From contig JAIYBC010000051.1 in NCBI GenBank assembly GCA_027488845.1, positions 1-48,900 of the forward strand: a stretch of DNA of 48,900 nucleotides. The letters run 5' to 3'. This document shows positions 30,679 through 38,754 of the stretch, piece after piece. The position numbers and the translations under genes were made by a program. Under the pieces are notes generated by a model. The model saw nothing but the letters and a program-made list of their open reading frames with translations. It was not told the DNA's origin and made no database searches. The first letter of the stretch is position 1, and each line of letters begins with the position of its first letter. This stretch comes from Verrucomicrobiales bacterium. Its GTDB lineage: Bacteria; Verrucomicrobiota; Verrucomicrobiia; Limisphaerales; UBA9464.

Positions 30679-31269
30679 ATGTCCAGCAACCCACAGCCTT
30701 CGATCGCGATTGAAACCGTCGCGCCACTGATCCGGGAACTGCGCGGTGAACGCGTCCTCTTGGATGCGGATTTGGCCCGGCTTTACGGGGTCGAGACGAA
30801 GGCTTTGAACCGTGCGGTGAGGCGCAACCCGGAGAAATTTCCGGCCGACTTCATGTTCCGTCTGGCCGCCGACGAGATGGGATCTTTGAAGTGCCAAACT
30901 GGCACTTCAAAGCCCAGACGCGGTGGTCGCCGTACGCTTCCCTTCGCCTTCACCGAGCACGGCGCGATCATGGCTGCCAACGTCCTGAACAGCCCGCAGG
31001 CGGTGCAGATGAGCGTGTTCGTGGTGCGCGCCTTCCTGAAGATGCGCCGTGCGCTGACCGAGACTCGCCAGCTGGCCCAGAAGCTTGCCGACCTGGAGTC
31101 CGAGCTGAAGGGGCGCCTCGACGTCCATGACGTGGCGATCGTGGAGATCCTACAACGGGTCATGAGCCTCCTCGACCCACTCCAACAATCCGAGCCGCCC
31201 CAGCGTGAGATGGGATTCCATGTCCGCACCACCGAAACACCTGCGGACCTGGACGGAGCCTCTCGCTGA
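30679..31269 (+). CDS. ORF6N domain protein (phage-type DNA-binding family)
   Basis: The N-terminal half (LIRELRGERVLLDADLARLYGVETKALNRAVRRNPEKFPADFMFRLAADE, then GGRRTLPFAFTEHGAIMAANVLNSPQAVQMSVFVVRAFLKMRR) is the ORF6N domain. ORF6N domains occur in phage and chromosomal proteins, often with KilA-N, and are thought to bind DNA. The C-terminal part (about residues 125-165) is a probable coiled coil (LTETRQLAQKLADLESELKGRL). ATG 30679 gives 196 residues; an ATG at 30646 lies inside an inverted repeat. The CQTGTSKP segment is encoded by a 13-bp perfect DNA palindrome. No phage genes surround it, so it looks like an isolated chromosomal member. Confidence 0.88.
   Translation: MSSNPQPSIAIETVAPLIRELRGERVLLDADLARLYGVETKALNRAVRRNPEKFPADFMFRLAADEMGSLKCQTGTSKPRRGGRRTLPFAFTEHGAIMAANVLNSPQAVQMSVFVVRAFLKMRRALTETRQLAQKLADLESELKGRLDVHDVAIVEILQRVMSLLDPLQQSEPPQREMGFHVRTTETPADLDGASR
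30884..30912. repeat. 13-bp perfect inverted repeat inside the ORF6N gene
   Basis: CTTTGAAGTGCCA (30884-30896) and TGGCACTTCAAAG (30900-30912) flank AAC. The chance that a coding stretch is a perfect 13-bp palindromic hairpin is small. It encodes residues just before the GGRR...PFAFTEHG motif. Confidence 0.8.
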
Positions 31270-31309
31270 ACGCTGGCGATTCGTGGGAATCCGTACCAAG
31301 AATTCCCGA

Positions 31310-31642
31310 ATGAATCGGGCTTTCCTCGCGCCGCTGCTGATCCTCGGACTCGCCTCCGGATGCGCCACCTCGAAGCCGGTGGCCTTGACCGAGCCCACGG
31401 TCGTCGAGACCGCCTGTGGCGAATGCCAGTTCCACATGAAGGGCGATTCCTGCGACCTCGCCGTCCGCATCCTGGGCAAGGGTTACTACGTGAAGAACGT
31501 CGACATCGACTCGCTGGGGAATGCGCATGGCAAAGACGGCCTTTGCAACGCCATCCGGCAGGCCCGGGTGCGCGGCTTCGTCGAGGGCGGGAAGTTCGTC
31601 GCCGAGGAGTTCACGCTCCTGCCCTCCGCTCCGGCCCGCTGA
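31310..31642 (+). CDS. Small lipoprotein, DUF6370-like
   Basis: A 110-residue lipoprotein: a signal peptide with lipobox LASGC (FLAPLLILGLASGC), then ACGECQFHMKGDSCDLAVRILGKGYYVKNVDIDSLGNAHGKDGLCNAIRQARVRGFV. The C-x-x-C pair, a further Cys in GDSCDLA and one in DGLCNAI are conserved-looking, and the pattern resembles the DUF6370 family from memory. It may bind metal or form disulfides in the periplasm. ATG 31310 places the signal peptide correctly. Its last 32 nt overlap the 3' end of the convergent gene. Confidence 0.75.
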   Translation: MNRAFLAPLLILGLASGCATSKPVALTEPTVVETACGECQFHMKGDSCDLAVRILGKGYYVKNVDIDSLGNAHGKDGLCNAIRQARVRGFVEGGKFVAEEFTLLPSAPAR

Positions 31643-32210
31643 ACCCGCGACGGTTTGGCGCGTTTCCGGCCGGACCGGTTTGCGCCGGCGATGTCGGGTT
31701 GGACACCGGCCTTGTCGGAGATGCGTTCCGTGCGTTCCGGGGATCGTCGTTCGGTTCGGCTGCCCGGGCTTGGCTCGGGTCGGGTCCGTTTCCCGGTTTC
31801 TCTCCGGAGCCCTTGCGGTCGTCAGGCCCTCGGCGGGAAGCCCCTTTGCCGATGGCGTTCATCCAGGCTTCGAGCTGCCGGTTGCAGGAAACCGCAAGTT
31901 CATGGATGCGCCCCAACTCCGCCTGCACCGGACGTGTCCTCGTGCGTCCCTCGAGGGACAGCACCGTGGAACGGATTTCCACGCAGGCTTCGCGGGCGTC
32001 ATCGAGCCGACGCAACAGGGGCTCAGGCCCGTGGACCTCGAATCCCAGCGCAATGCGGCCGGCCACGGCAAGGGAAGCCCGTTCCAATTGGCTGCGGACC
32101 GATGTGGAAACCGGGGTGTTGGGTACCTCGCTGAGGTCCAAAACGGCGCTGACGAGGCGTGCGGCTTCCTGCCAGGCGGGGAGTTCGTCGAATCGTTGAT
32201 ATCGGGGCAT
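31611..32210 (-). CDS. Four-helix-bundle protein (S23 ribosomal / IVP-like) with disordered tail
   Basis: The first 120 residues or so match the S23/four-helix-bundle family (YQRFDELPAWQEAARLVSAVLDLSE, RSQLERASLAVAGRIALGFEVHGPEPLLRRLDDAREACVEIRSTVLSL). These proteins are encoded in 23S rRNA intervening sequences and widely on chromosomes, and related folds bind nucleic acid (Avd of diversity-generating retroelements). Here an Arg/Pro/Asn/Gly-rich tail of about 75 residues is added. ATG 32210 is where homology starts. The 211-nt gap to the next gene on the same strand holds nothing I recognise. No retroelement parts are nearby. Confidence 0.8.
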   Translation of the reverse strand: MPRYQRFDELPAWQEAARLVSAVLDLSEVPNTPVSTSVRSQLERASLAVAGRIALGFEVHGPEPLLRRLDDAREACVEIRSTVLSLEGRTRTRPVQAELGRIHELAVSCNRQLEAWMNAIGKGASRRGPDDRKGSGEKPGNGPDPSQARAAEPNDDPRNARNASPTRPVSNPTSPAQTGPAGNAPNRRGFSGPERRAGA

Positions 32211-32421
32211 GGTGACGAAGGGATGGGATGTGCCGCCCATTCCATCGGGACCGGCACGGAAGGCGATGGGCAACCGGAAGGCGCCTGTGGAAGGCATGCC
32301 GCCGCAGTCCGTGGCGTCGATTTCGGCTTCTCTTCCATCCGATGGATCCTCCCGAACGTGGCCTTCCACCATCCTCGTCCCCACCCAGGAGGAGTGGTTC
32401 CGCATGGGCGAATGGGACGGT

Positions 32422-34518
32422 TCAGCCGGGAACCCGGTGCAGGTCGATGGCGATCAGGTCGAGTTCTGTGGCGAGGCTCAACCCAGGAAAGCGGATGCGG
32501 ATCCAGCGGATGTCCTCCGGCTTCCAACGCCGTTCCGGATCGGCGTGCGACCAGAAATCGGCCTCCGCGTCATCGATCCTGAAGTCCATCTCCGCCCCGC
32601 TCCCGGTGATCCTGACGACCTTCGAGGCGCCGGTGACCACCCGATTCCGTGTGATGAACTCCACCCGAAGACCCGGCGGAAAGGGACCGGAGTGGGTTCG
32701 GACCCGGAGGTGGAGGGAATCCGATCCACGCGGCTGGAAGTCGTCGGGAAGCGCGGCGACGATCCCCGGATGCGTCCCTCGCTCGGGCTTGAGCAAGCGG
32801 AGACGCATGATCCCCCCGGGACAGGGTTCCGCGGACCACTCGACGGCCGGCGAGAAGGGGGTCCATTCGGGAGTCCAGGCGATGCGTTCGGTGCGGGTGT
32901 CCGACTTCCCTTTCGGGGCCAGCAGCGTCTCTGCCCGGTCGGCGGTCCGAAGTCCCTGTCGCCACTCGATTCCGACCGGATATCGGAGCTGCGGATGGGT
33001 TCCCTGGGCGGGGACCAATTGGAACGGGACCGACCGGGATGAATTCGCCGGAATCGCCAAGCGATGGTTTTCGGCGGAAATCGCGGTCCATCCGTCGGGA
33101 ACCCGGATACGGAACCGACCTTGGACGGCGGCCTTCGAGAAGTTGTAGGCCACGGCTTCCACGCGGATCGGGTTCCCCGGCTCGAACCGATGGCAAAGCC
33201 CCTCGCGGTCCGGGAGGGCGTCGGGCAGTCGGAGCTGGGTCACGACAGGACCTGGGATCGACGGCTGGTCGGGGCGCGACGGGGACTTCCAGGCCTTCCA
33301 ACGCACACCGTCGATTTCGAAGCGGCCGGCCGGCGTGAAGAGGTGGCGATTGGTGGCGGCGCTGACGGAAAGTTCCCGGAGTCCGGTCGTTTCCGTCGGC
33401 TCCATCCGATCGGGGCGGACGCCGAGCAAGGCGCCTTCGGGAACCTGGATTCGGAAGGAGTGGTTGGACGTCGGGGGCGCCTTGTCCGGACCCGCTGACC
33501 GGGAGGTGGGCGGGGGGAGGTCGTCCTCGGCCCGCCGATGGGGCGTCCAAAGCACGGTCCACCAACGTCGGTCCGGCAGCCGCAAAACCACGCCGACGCG
33601 ATCTCCGGTGGAGCGTTCGAGCAGTTCGTAGAGTGGACGGGAGTCCCGGACCGTACGGGTGACGTGGAGGAAACGCTCCAGGGCGGGGCGAGGGCTGCGG
33701 TCGGCCTCGGTCATCCCGTAGTCCTGGGGGCCCTGGACGTAGGGCGAGAAGGTGAACGCCCCGAAGCCATCCACGCCGAGCATCCAGGCCTCGAGGGCGG
33801 TTCGCTCGAAGTAGCAGGCCTGACGTTCGAGTAGAATGGGAGCCGGTCGTGTGCCGTCGCCGTTCAGTTCCGAGGTTCCCACCTCGGTGAGCCACAAAGG
33901 CAGGGGGGGCGCACCGTGGTCCCGTAGGAAGCGCCGGTGTTCCACGACGTTCCCGGCGAAATCCTGACCCCAGCCGTAGTAATGGGCGTTCCAGCCATCG
34001 GTCCACCGGTGGGTCCAGTTGGCGAGGAGTCCGCGCGCGAACGGGCCTGGCCGGAACGCAAGCGAGGGCATCAGGATGCGGCCTTCGAACCCGGCGGCGC
34101 GCAGGCCCAGATAGGCGGCCTTGGTGGCGGAAGCGATGCGTTCGGGGAGGTCGTCGGAGAAGATGAACTCCATCTCGTTGCCGATCTCCCAGGCGCCGAC
34201 CTTCGGGAAGCGATCGGAGGCGTGTTCCTCCGCCTTCCGGAAGACGACTGAAAGGTCCTCCGGATATCGGTGTATCGGGAATGGAGACTGGTCTGCCACC
34301 AGGTGCGAGACCGCCCCGGGGTAGAGGTAGGACTGTTCGAGGACGCCGGGGCGATCAACCAAGCCACCGGAGGTCCGCAACCAGTTGATGCCTCCGTCTC
34401 GGGTCAGGAAGTCGATCAGTTCCCCGGGTTCCCGACGTGCCAACATGCCACCGAACTCGGTCGCCGCGCACTCAGGCCGGCTGGCCAGGAGCAACGCAGT
34501 GAGCAGGCTGAGGCGCAT
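32422..34518 (-). CDS. Exported clan-A glycoside hydrolase-like protein
   Basis: A 698-residue protein with a short signal peptide (MRLSLLTALLLASRPECAA). The N-terminal 300 residues look like a GH-A TIM barrel: VGAWEIGNEMEF carries the Asn-Glu acid/base pair and PPLPLWLTEVGTSELN the likely nucleophile Glu, with WNAHYYGWGQD between. The C-terminal 380 residues are beta-rich, probably accessory sandwiches (FRIRVPDGWTAISAE, LHLRVRTHSGPFPPGLRVEFITRN). It starts 14 nt after the stop of the glycosylphosphotransferase gene on the same strand, so it is likely co-expressed with exopolysaccharide synthesis, trimming or degrading that polymer. The exact GH family is not assigned. Confidence 0.7.
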   Translation of the reverse strand: MRLSLLTALLLASRPECAATEFGGMLARREPGELIDFLTRDGGINWLRTSGGLVDRPGVLEQSYLYPGAVSHLVADQSPFPIHRYPEDLSVVFRKAEEHASDRFPKVGAWEIGNEMEFIFSDDLPERIASATKAAYLGLRAAGFEGRILMPSLAFRPGPFARGLLANWTHRWTDGWNAHYYGWGQDFAGNVVEHRRFLRDHGAPPLPLWLTEVGTSELNGDGTRPAPILLERQACYFERTALEAWMLGVDGFGAFTFSPYVQGPQDYGMTEADRSPRPALERFLHVTRTVRDSRPLYELLERSTGDRVGVVLRLPDRRWWTVLWTPHRRAEDDLPPPTSRSAGPDKAPPTSNHSFRIQVPEGALLGVRPDRMEPTETTGLRELSVSAATNRHLFTPAGRFEIDGVRWKAWKSPSRPDQPSIPGPVVTQLRLPDALPDREGLCHRFEPGNPIRVEAVAYNFSKAAVQGRFRIRVPDGWTAISAENHRLAIPANSSRSVPFQLVPAQGTHPQLRYPVGIEWRQGLRTADRAETLLAPKGKSDTRTERIAWTPEWTPFSPAVEWSAEPCPGGIMRLRLLKPERGTHPGIVAALPDDFQPRGSDSLHLRVRTHSGPFPPGLRVEFITRNRVVTGASKVVRITGSGAEMDFRIDDAEADFWSHADPERRWKPEDIRWIRIRFPGLSLATELDLIAIDLHRVPG

Positions 34519-34531
34519 GGCCGAGCCGGGA

Positions 34532-36037
34532 TCAATAGGCGTTCTTCCGCCGGAAGAAGGTCTGGACCATGATCTGGAAGTCGAGCCAAAGGCTCCAGTT
34601 TTCCAGATAGTAGAGGTCGGCCCGAACCCGCTCGACGAGGCTGGTGTTGCCGCGCAGTCCGTTGACCTGGGCCCAACCGGTCATGCCGGGCTTGCTGGCC
34701 AGGCGGGCGTTGTAATGCGGTATGTCGTACTGGAAGTTGGCGATCAGTTCGGGCCGTTCCGGACGGGGGCCGACGAGGCTCATCTCGCCCTTGAGCACGT
34801 TCCAAAACTGGGGGACCTCGTCGATGTTGGTCGAGCGCATCAGCGCGCCCACCTTGAGCCGTCTGGGGTCGCCCTCCTTGGCCCATTGGGCACCGGCGAC
34901 CTCGGCGTCGAGGCGCATGCTGCGCAGCTTGATGATCCGGAAATTCCGGCCGTTGCGGCCAGTACGGGTCTGGAAATAGAAGATCGGTCCCGGCGACTCG
35001 AGGTAGACCATCGTTCCGAAGACCGCGATGAGCGGGGCCGAAAGGAAAAGCCCGACGAGCGCTCCGACGATGTCGACCGTGCGCTTGAGGATCCGGTTGA
35101 CCAGGCGGTCCAAGGGAAGCTCGGTGACCCCCATGATGGGGATGCCGCTGATCGTCTCCAATTGGAGTCCGGAGACGAGGATCTGGAAGTAGTTGGGGAC
35201 GATCTTGAACTGCACCATCTCCCGCTCGCAGTGGTTGGCCACCTCGAGGATCCGGTCGGAATGGATGTCCAAATCGCCAAGAACGACCATGTCGGCGCGA
35301 TGGTCGCGGATCAGATGGGAAAGGTCATCGAAGGAACCAAGCCGTGGGACGCCCGGAGGCGGAGACAACTTGAACGACGCGCCTGGGGGTTCGACGACGC
35401 CGAGGAGACGATAAGGATGAGAAGAGTCGGACTCGATTGCGTCGGCGAGGTTGGCCACCTCGTTGTTCCAGCCCACGAGGACGATGTTTTGCCGCAGCAC
35501 CTTGGCAAAGGATTCGGCCCTTAGGATGCGGTGGAAAAGCAGTCTCCAGAGGAGGAGGAGCGAAACGGTGGAAACCAGTGAGGTCAGGACGTACAAGCGG
35601 GAGATGGCCGGCTGGAACTTGACGACCAAGCTGAAGCTGAGGTAGGCCACAAACCAGAAGATCGATCCCCGGACGATCACCAGCGCCGACCTGCGGAACC
35701 GCATGATGTTGCGTACCGAGTACAGCCCCGAATACAGGAAGGTTCCGATCAACAGCACCCCCCCCAGCGCGATGAGGCGGGAGTAGCTCGATAGGTTTAC
35801 CCGGGTCGCGTCGAACGGCTCGGTCAGGCCCTTGATGTAGGTTGGAAGGATTCCTGAGTGGAAACGCAGCCAGTACCCCAACAGGAGGCCCAGCAACACG
35901 GCCACACAATCGCCTGCCAGCGAAAGAATCAGCGCGGAGTCCCGCCCGCTGTTCCGAACCAATCCCGAGTGGGTGAGGGAGTTGGAGAACTGGCGGGCCT
36001 TGGCCGCGGGATTGGACTCGATCACGGATGTTTGCAT
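34532..36037 (-). CDS. Exopolysaccharide polyprenyl glycosylphosphotransferase (WcaJ-like)
   Basis: Transfers a sugar 1-phosphate, often glucose or galactose, to undecaprenyl phosphate, starting exopolysaccharide repeat-unit synthesis in the inner membrane. Of 501 residues, the first 170 hold about five membrane segments. A Rossmann-like CoA-binding domain follows (NIVLVGWNNEVANLADAI). The C-terminal catalytic domain has KRTVDIVGALVGLFLSAPL, GRNGRNFRIIKLRSMR, RSTNIDEVPQFWNVLKGEMSLVGPRPERPEL and KPGMTGWAQVNGLRG. ATG 36037 is the start. It heads the minus-strand pair with the glycosidase, with the WecG-like gene 208 nt upstream. Confidence 0.94.
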   Translation of the reverse strand: MQTSVIESNPAAKARQFSNSLTHSGLVRNSGRDSALILSLAGDCVAVLLGLLLGYWLRFHSGILPTYIKGLTEPFDATRVNLSSYSRLIALGGVLLIGTFLYSGLYSVRNIMRFRRSALVIVRGSIFWFVAYLSFSLVVKFQPAISRLYVLTSLVSTVSLLLLWRLLFHRILRAESFAKVLRQNIVLVGWNNEVANLADAIESDSSHPYRLLGVVEPPGASFKLSPPPGVPRLGSFDDLSHLIRDHRADMVVLGDLDIHSDRILEVANHCEREMVQFKIVPNYFQILVSGLQLETISGIPIMGVTELPLDRLVNRILKRTVDIVGALVGLFLSAPLIAVFGTMVYLESPGPIFYFQTRTGRNGRNFRIIKLRSMRLDAEVAGAQWAKEGDPRRLKVGALMRSTNIDEVPQFWNVLKGEMSLVGPRPERPELIANFQYDIPHYNARLASKPGMTGWAQVNGLRGNTSLVERVRADLYYLENWSLWLDFQIMVQTFFRRKNAY

Positions 36038-36245
36038 TCCTGAGGTGCTGCTGTGCCCATCGATCCGACCGGGTACGAAATCCGGGACTCCGTCCGATGA
36101 TGGTGATCCGAAGGGTCAACCAAACCCGACGGGTCCGACCGGCGACGACGATGTGTAAAAACTACGTGGAGGGCAAGCCCGTGGAACACCCGAAGGCGTC
36201 CCGTTTGAGACACGGCCCATTCAGCCCGCGGAATCTGACTTCAGA

Positions 36246-37040
36246 TCAGCGGAAAACCCGGCCCCGCAGGAGGTCGGCGAAGAGGTAGGCGATGAACTCG
36301 GTGTTGTGGCGGAGGTACCGTCCCAAGAGCCGTCGGGGCTCGCAGCCGAGGCGATACAGCCATGTCAGACCGGACCGCTGCATCCATCCGGGTGCGTCCT
36401 TCCTCAATCCTGCGTTCACGTCGAAAGCCTGACCTACCGACAACAGCATCCCGCTCTCCAGCAATGGCTTGATGCGGTGGATCCACCGTTGCTGCTTGGG
36501 CGTGCCCAGCCCCACCCAGACCAGGTCCGGCTTCAGTCGTTGCAACGTCTCGAGGACCTCGCGGTCGTCGCTTCCCAGGACCCCGGCGGCGTCGCACCGG
36601 CCGTGGAAGGATCCGACGATCCTCAGGTTCGGGTTCAGGCCCTGGTACTTCTCCCGCAGGACCGTCCCGCATTCCTCGGAACCGCCCAGCAGGAAGTGGG
36701 TCACCCCGGCGGGACTGTTCCTGAGCGCATGGTCGAAGAAGGCCGGACCATAGACCCGGTCCTTCATCCCCGCACCATGGGCGTTCAACAGCCAGAGCAA
36801 CGGGGTGCAGTCCGGGATGAAGTGGTCAAAGGTCTCGGAGATCCTGCGGTACTCCGGATCGGAACGCCGGAGGGTCACGATCTGCGTGTTGCAGAATTCC
36901 ACCGCCGCGGGACGGCCGCCCCGGGACAAGCCGAGGCAAAGCTCCAGCGCCCCGGCATGGTCGGTGATCGTCAACGGTGTCCCAAGACAGGGTTGGATCC
37001 GCGGCGCGCCGGGAAGGGAATGGGTTTCAGCCTTCGACAT
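36246..37040 (-). CDS. WecG/TagA/CpsF family glycosyltransferase
   Basis: A 264-residue cytoplasmic transferase of the WecG/TagA family, which adds an N-acetyl(mannosamine/uronic) sugar to a lipid-linked sugar. Motifs are VEFCNTQIVTLRRSDPEYRR, PDCTPLLWLLNAHG, FLLGGSEECGTVLREKY, KPDLVWVGLGTPKQQRWIH and LLSVGQAFDVNAGLRKDAPGWMQRSGLTWLYRLGCEPRRLLGRYL. ATG 37040 is preferred to the in-frame start at 37070. Its neighbour downstream starts the lipid-linked sugar, so the two fit one surface polysaccharide pathway. The 208-nt gap to that gene shows no terminator. Confidence 0.93.
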   Translation of the reverse strand: MSKAETHSLPGAPRIQPCLGTPLTITDHAGALELCLGLSRGGRPAAVEFCNTQIVTLRRSDPEYRRISETFDHFIPDCTPLLWLLNAHGAGMKDRVYGPAFFDHALRNSPAGVTHFLLGGSEECGTVLREKYQGLNPNLRIVGSFHGRCDAAGVLGSDDREVLETLQRLKPDLVWVGLGTPKQQRWIHRIKPLLESGMLLSVGQAFDVNAGLRKDAPGWMQRSGLTWLYRLGCEPRRLLGRYLRHNTEFIAYLFADLLRGRVFR

Positions 37041-37164
37041 CCTTCCCAAGCCAATCGGTCGCGGGGCCATGTGGCGAGCGGTTTCCTGTCTCCGGCGCCC
37101 TCCCTCCCCTCCCTCGGACTTCTGGCTTCTGGCCGGGATCGGCCCGCGCTACTCTTTCCCGGTC

Positions 37165-38697
37165 ATGTACACACCCACCCTCGAGGAGTTCGCCTCGCTG
37201 GCCGGGACGGGAAACTGCATCCCCGTGGCCCGCCGGCTCCTGGCCGATTTCGAGACGCCGCTGTCCGCCTACCGGAAGCTGCGCGGCTGGGGCGAGTCGT
37301 TCCTCTTCGAATCCGTGGAAGGCGGCGAGCACCTCGGCCGCTATTCGTTCGTGGGCTGCAACCCCCGCGCTGTCATCCGGCAACAGGGCTCCCGCGTCGA
37401 CGTCCTCCAGGAGGGCAAGGTGGTGGAGGTGTACACGGTCGACCCCCTCGGCCCCGCTGCGGGCGAACGCCATGTCCGAGACGGCCTCCAGGTCGTCGAG
37501 AAGGTGATGGCCGGCTACACGCCGGTCGCCGTCCCCGGAATGCCCCGATTCACCGGCGGCGCCGTCGGCTTCATCGGCTATGAATTCATCCACGACGTGG
37601 AGCCCATCGTGCCCCGTCCGACGAAGGACGAGCTGGGAACGCCCACGCTGTGCTTCCTCATCGCGGACCAGGTCCTCGTCTTCGACCGCGTCGCGCAGAC
37701 CATCACGGTCGTGGTGAACGCGGTCCTTTCCCCGGGCCAGAAGCCGGAGGAGGCCTATGAGGACGCCGTCAGCGAGATCGAACGCCTCGTGTCCCTGCTC
37801 GAGCAACCCGCCGAGTTCAAGGCGCTGACCCTCCCGCTCGACGCCCCCGACGCCGCCTTCGTCTCCAACACCACCCGCGAGCAGTTCCTGGCGAACGTCG
37901 TGAAGTCGAAGGAGTTCATCCGCGCCGGCGACATCATCCAGGTGGTCGGATCCCAGCGCTTCAGCACGCCGGTGAAGGCCTCGCCCATGGACATCTACCG
38001 GGCGGTCCGCTCGATCAACCCCTCGCCGTACATGTTCCTCCTCGAGCTGGACGGCTTCGCGCTCGTCGGCGCCTCGCCCGAACTGCACGTCCGCTGCGAG
38101 GACCGCGAGGTCGAGATCCGTCCCATCGCCGGCACCCGTCGCCGCGGCAAGTCGCCGGAGGAGGACCTCGCGTTGGAGAAGGACCTCCTCGCCGATCCGA
38201 AGGAGCGGGCCGAACACGTCATGCTGGTGGACCTCGCCCGGAACGACATCGGACGCGTCTGCGATTTCGGCAGCGTCTCGGTGAAGGAACTGATGGTCAT
38301 CGAGCGCTACAGCCACGTGATGCACATCGTCTCCCAGGTGAACGGCCGGCTCTCCGCGGAGCGGTCGGCGTTCGACCTCATGCGGACGACCTTCCCGGCC
38401 GGCACGCTCAGCGGCGCCCCGAAGATCCGTGCGATGCAGATCATCTCGGAGTTCGAGGGCACCACCCGCGGCCCCTATGGCGGCTGTGTCGGCTACTTCG
38501 GCTTCAACGGCAACGCCGACCACTGCATCACCATCCGAACGGCCCTGGTGAAGGACGGCATGGCCCATGTCCAGGCCGGCGGCGGCTGGGTCAACGACTC
38601 CGAACCCGAGGCCGAGTTCGAGGAGACGGTCAACAAGTCGAAGGCCATGCGGCGAGCGGTGGCGGTCGCCGAGACCTTCGCCGCCTCCGGCGCCTGA
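37165..38697 (+). CDS. trpE: Anthranilate synthase component I
   Basis: Converts chorismate and ammonia to anthranilate, the first step of tryptophan synthesis. At 510 residues it is the normal length. The N-terminal allosteric region has FLFESVEGGEHLGRYSF, the LLES-type site for tryptophan feedback. The catalytic chorismate-binding domain has GDIIQVVGSQRFS, NPSPYMFLLELDGFALVGASPE, IAGTRRRGKSPEED, LVDLARNDIGRV, TFPAGTLSGAPKIRAMQII and QAGGGWVNDSEPEAEFEET. ATG 37165 is the start. No trpG follows, so the glutaminase subunit is elsewhere. The 124-nt leader shows no Trp-rich peptide or attenuator that I can see. Confidence 0.96.
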   Translation: MYTPTLEEFASLAGTGNCIPVARRLLADFETPLSAYRKLRGWGESFLFESVEGGEHLGRYSFVGCNPRAVIRQQGSRVDVLQEGKVVEVYTVDPLGPAAGERHVRDGLQVVEKVMAGYTPVAVPGMPRFTGGAVGFIGYEFIHDVEPIVPRPTKDELGTPTLCFLIADQVLVFDRVAQTITVVVNAVLSPGQKPEEAYEDAVSEIERLVSLLEQPAEFKALTLPLDAPDAAFVSNTTREQFLANVVKSKEFIRAGDIIQVVGSQRFSTPVKASPMDIYRAVRSINPSPYMFLLELDGFALVGASPELHVRCEDREVEIRPIAGTRRRGKSPEEDLALEKDLLADPKERAEHVMLVDLARNDIGRVCDFGSVSVKELMVIERYSHVMHIVSQVNGRLSAERSAFDLMRTTFPAGTLSGAPKIRAMQIISEFEGTTRGPYGGCVGYFGFNGNADHCITIRTALVKDGMAHVQAGGGWVNDSEPEAEFEETVNKSKAMRRAVAVAETFAASGA

Positions 38698-38754
38698 TCC
38701 GTCCGGGCCGTCCCCTCTGCCGAACCGCAAGCCGAGACGGCTCGTCCCACGCGC

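Noticed and set aside
30679-31269. A prophage remnant marked by the ORF6N gene
   Set aside because: Neighbours are ordinary chromosomal genes with no phage, integrase or attachment-site signs.
31611-32210. Part of a diversity-generating retroelement (Avd-like protein)
   Set aside because: There is no reverse transcriptase, template repeat or variable repeat nearby; S23-type chromosomal proteins with the same fold are common.
37041-37164. A tryptophan attenuator or T-box in front of trpE
   Set aside because: I see no short leader peptide with Trp codons, no T-box sequence, and no clear terminator hairpin.
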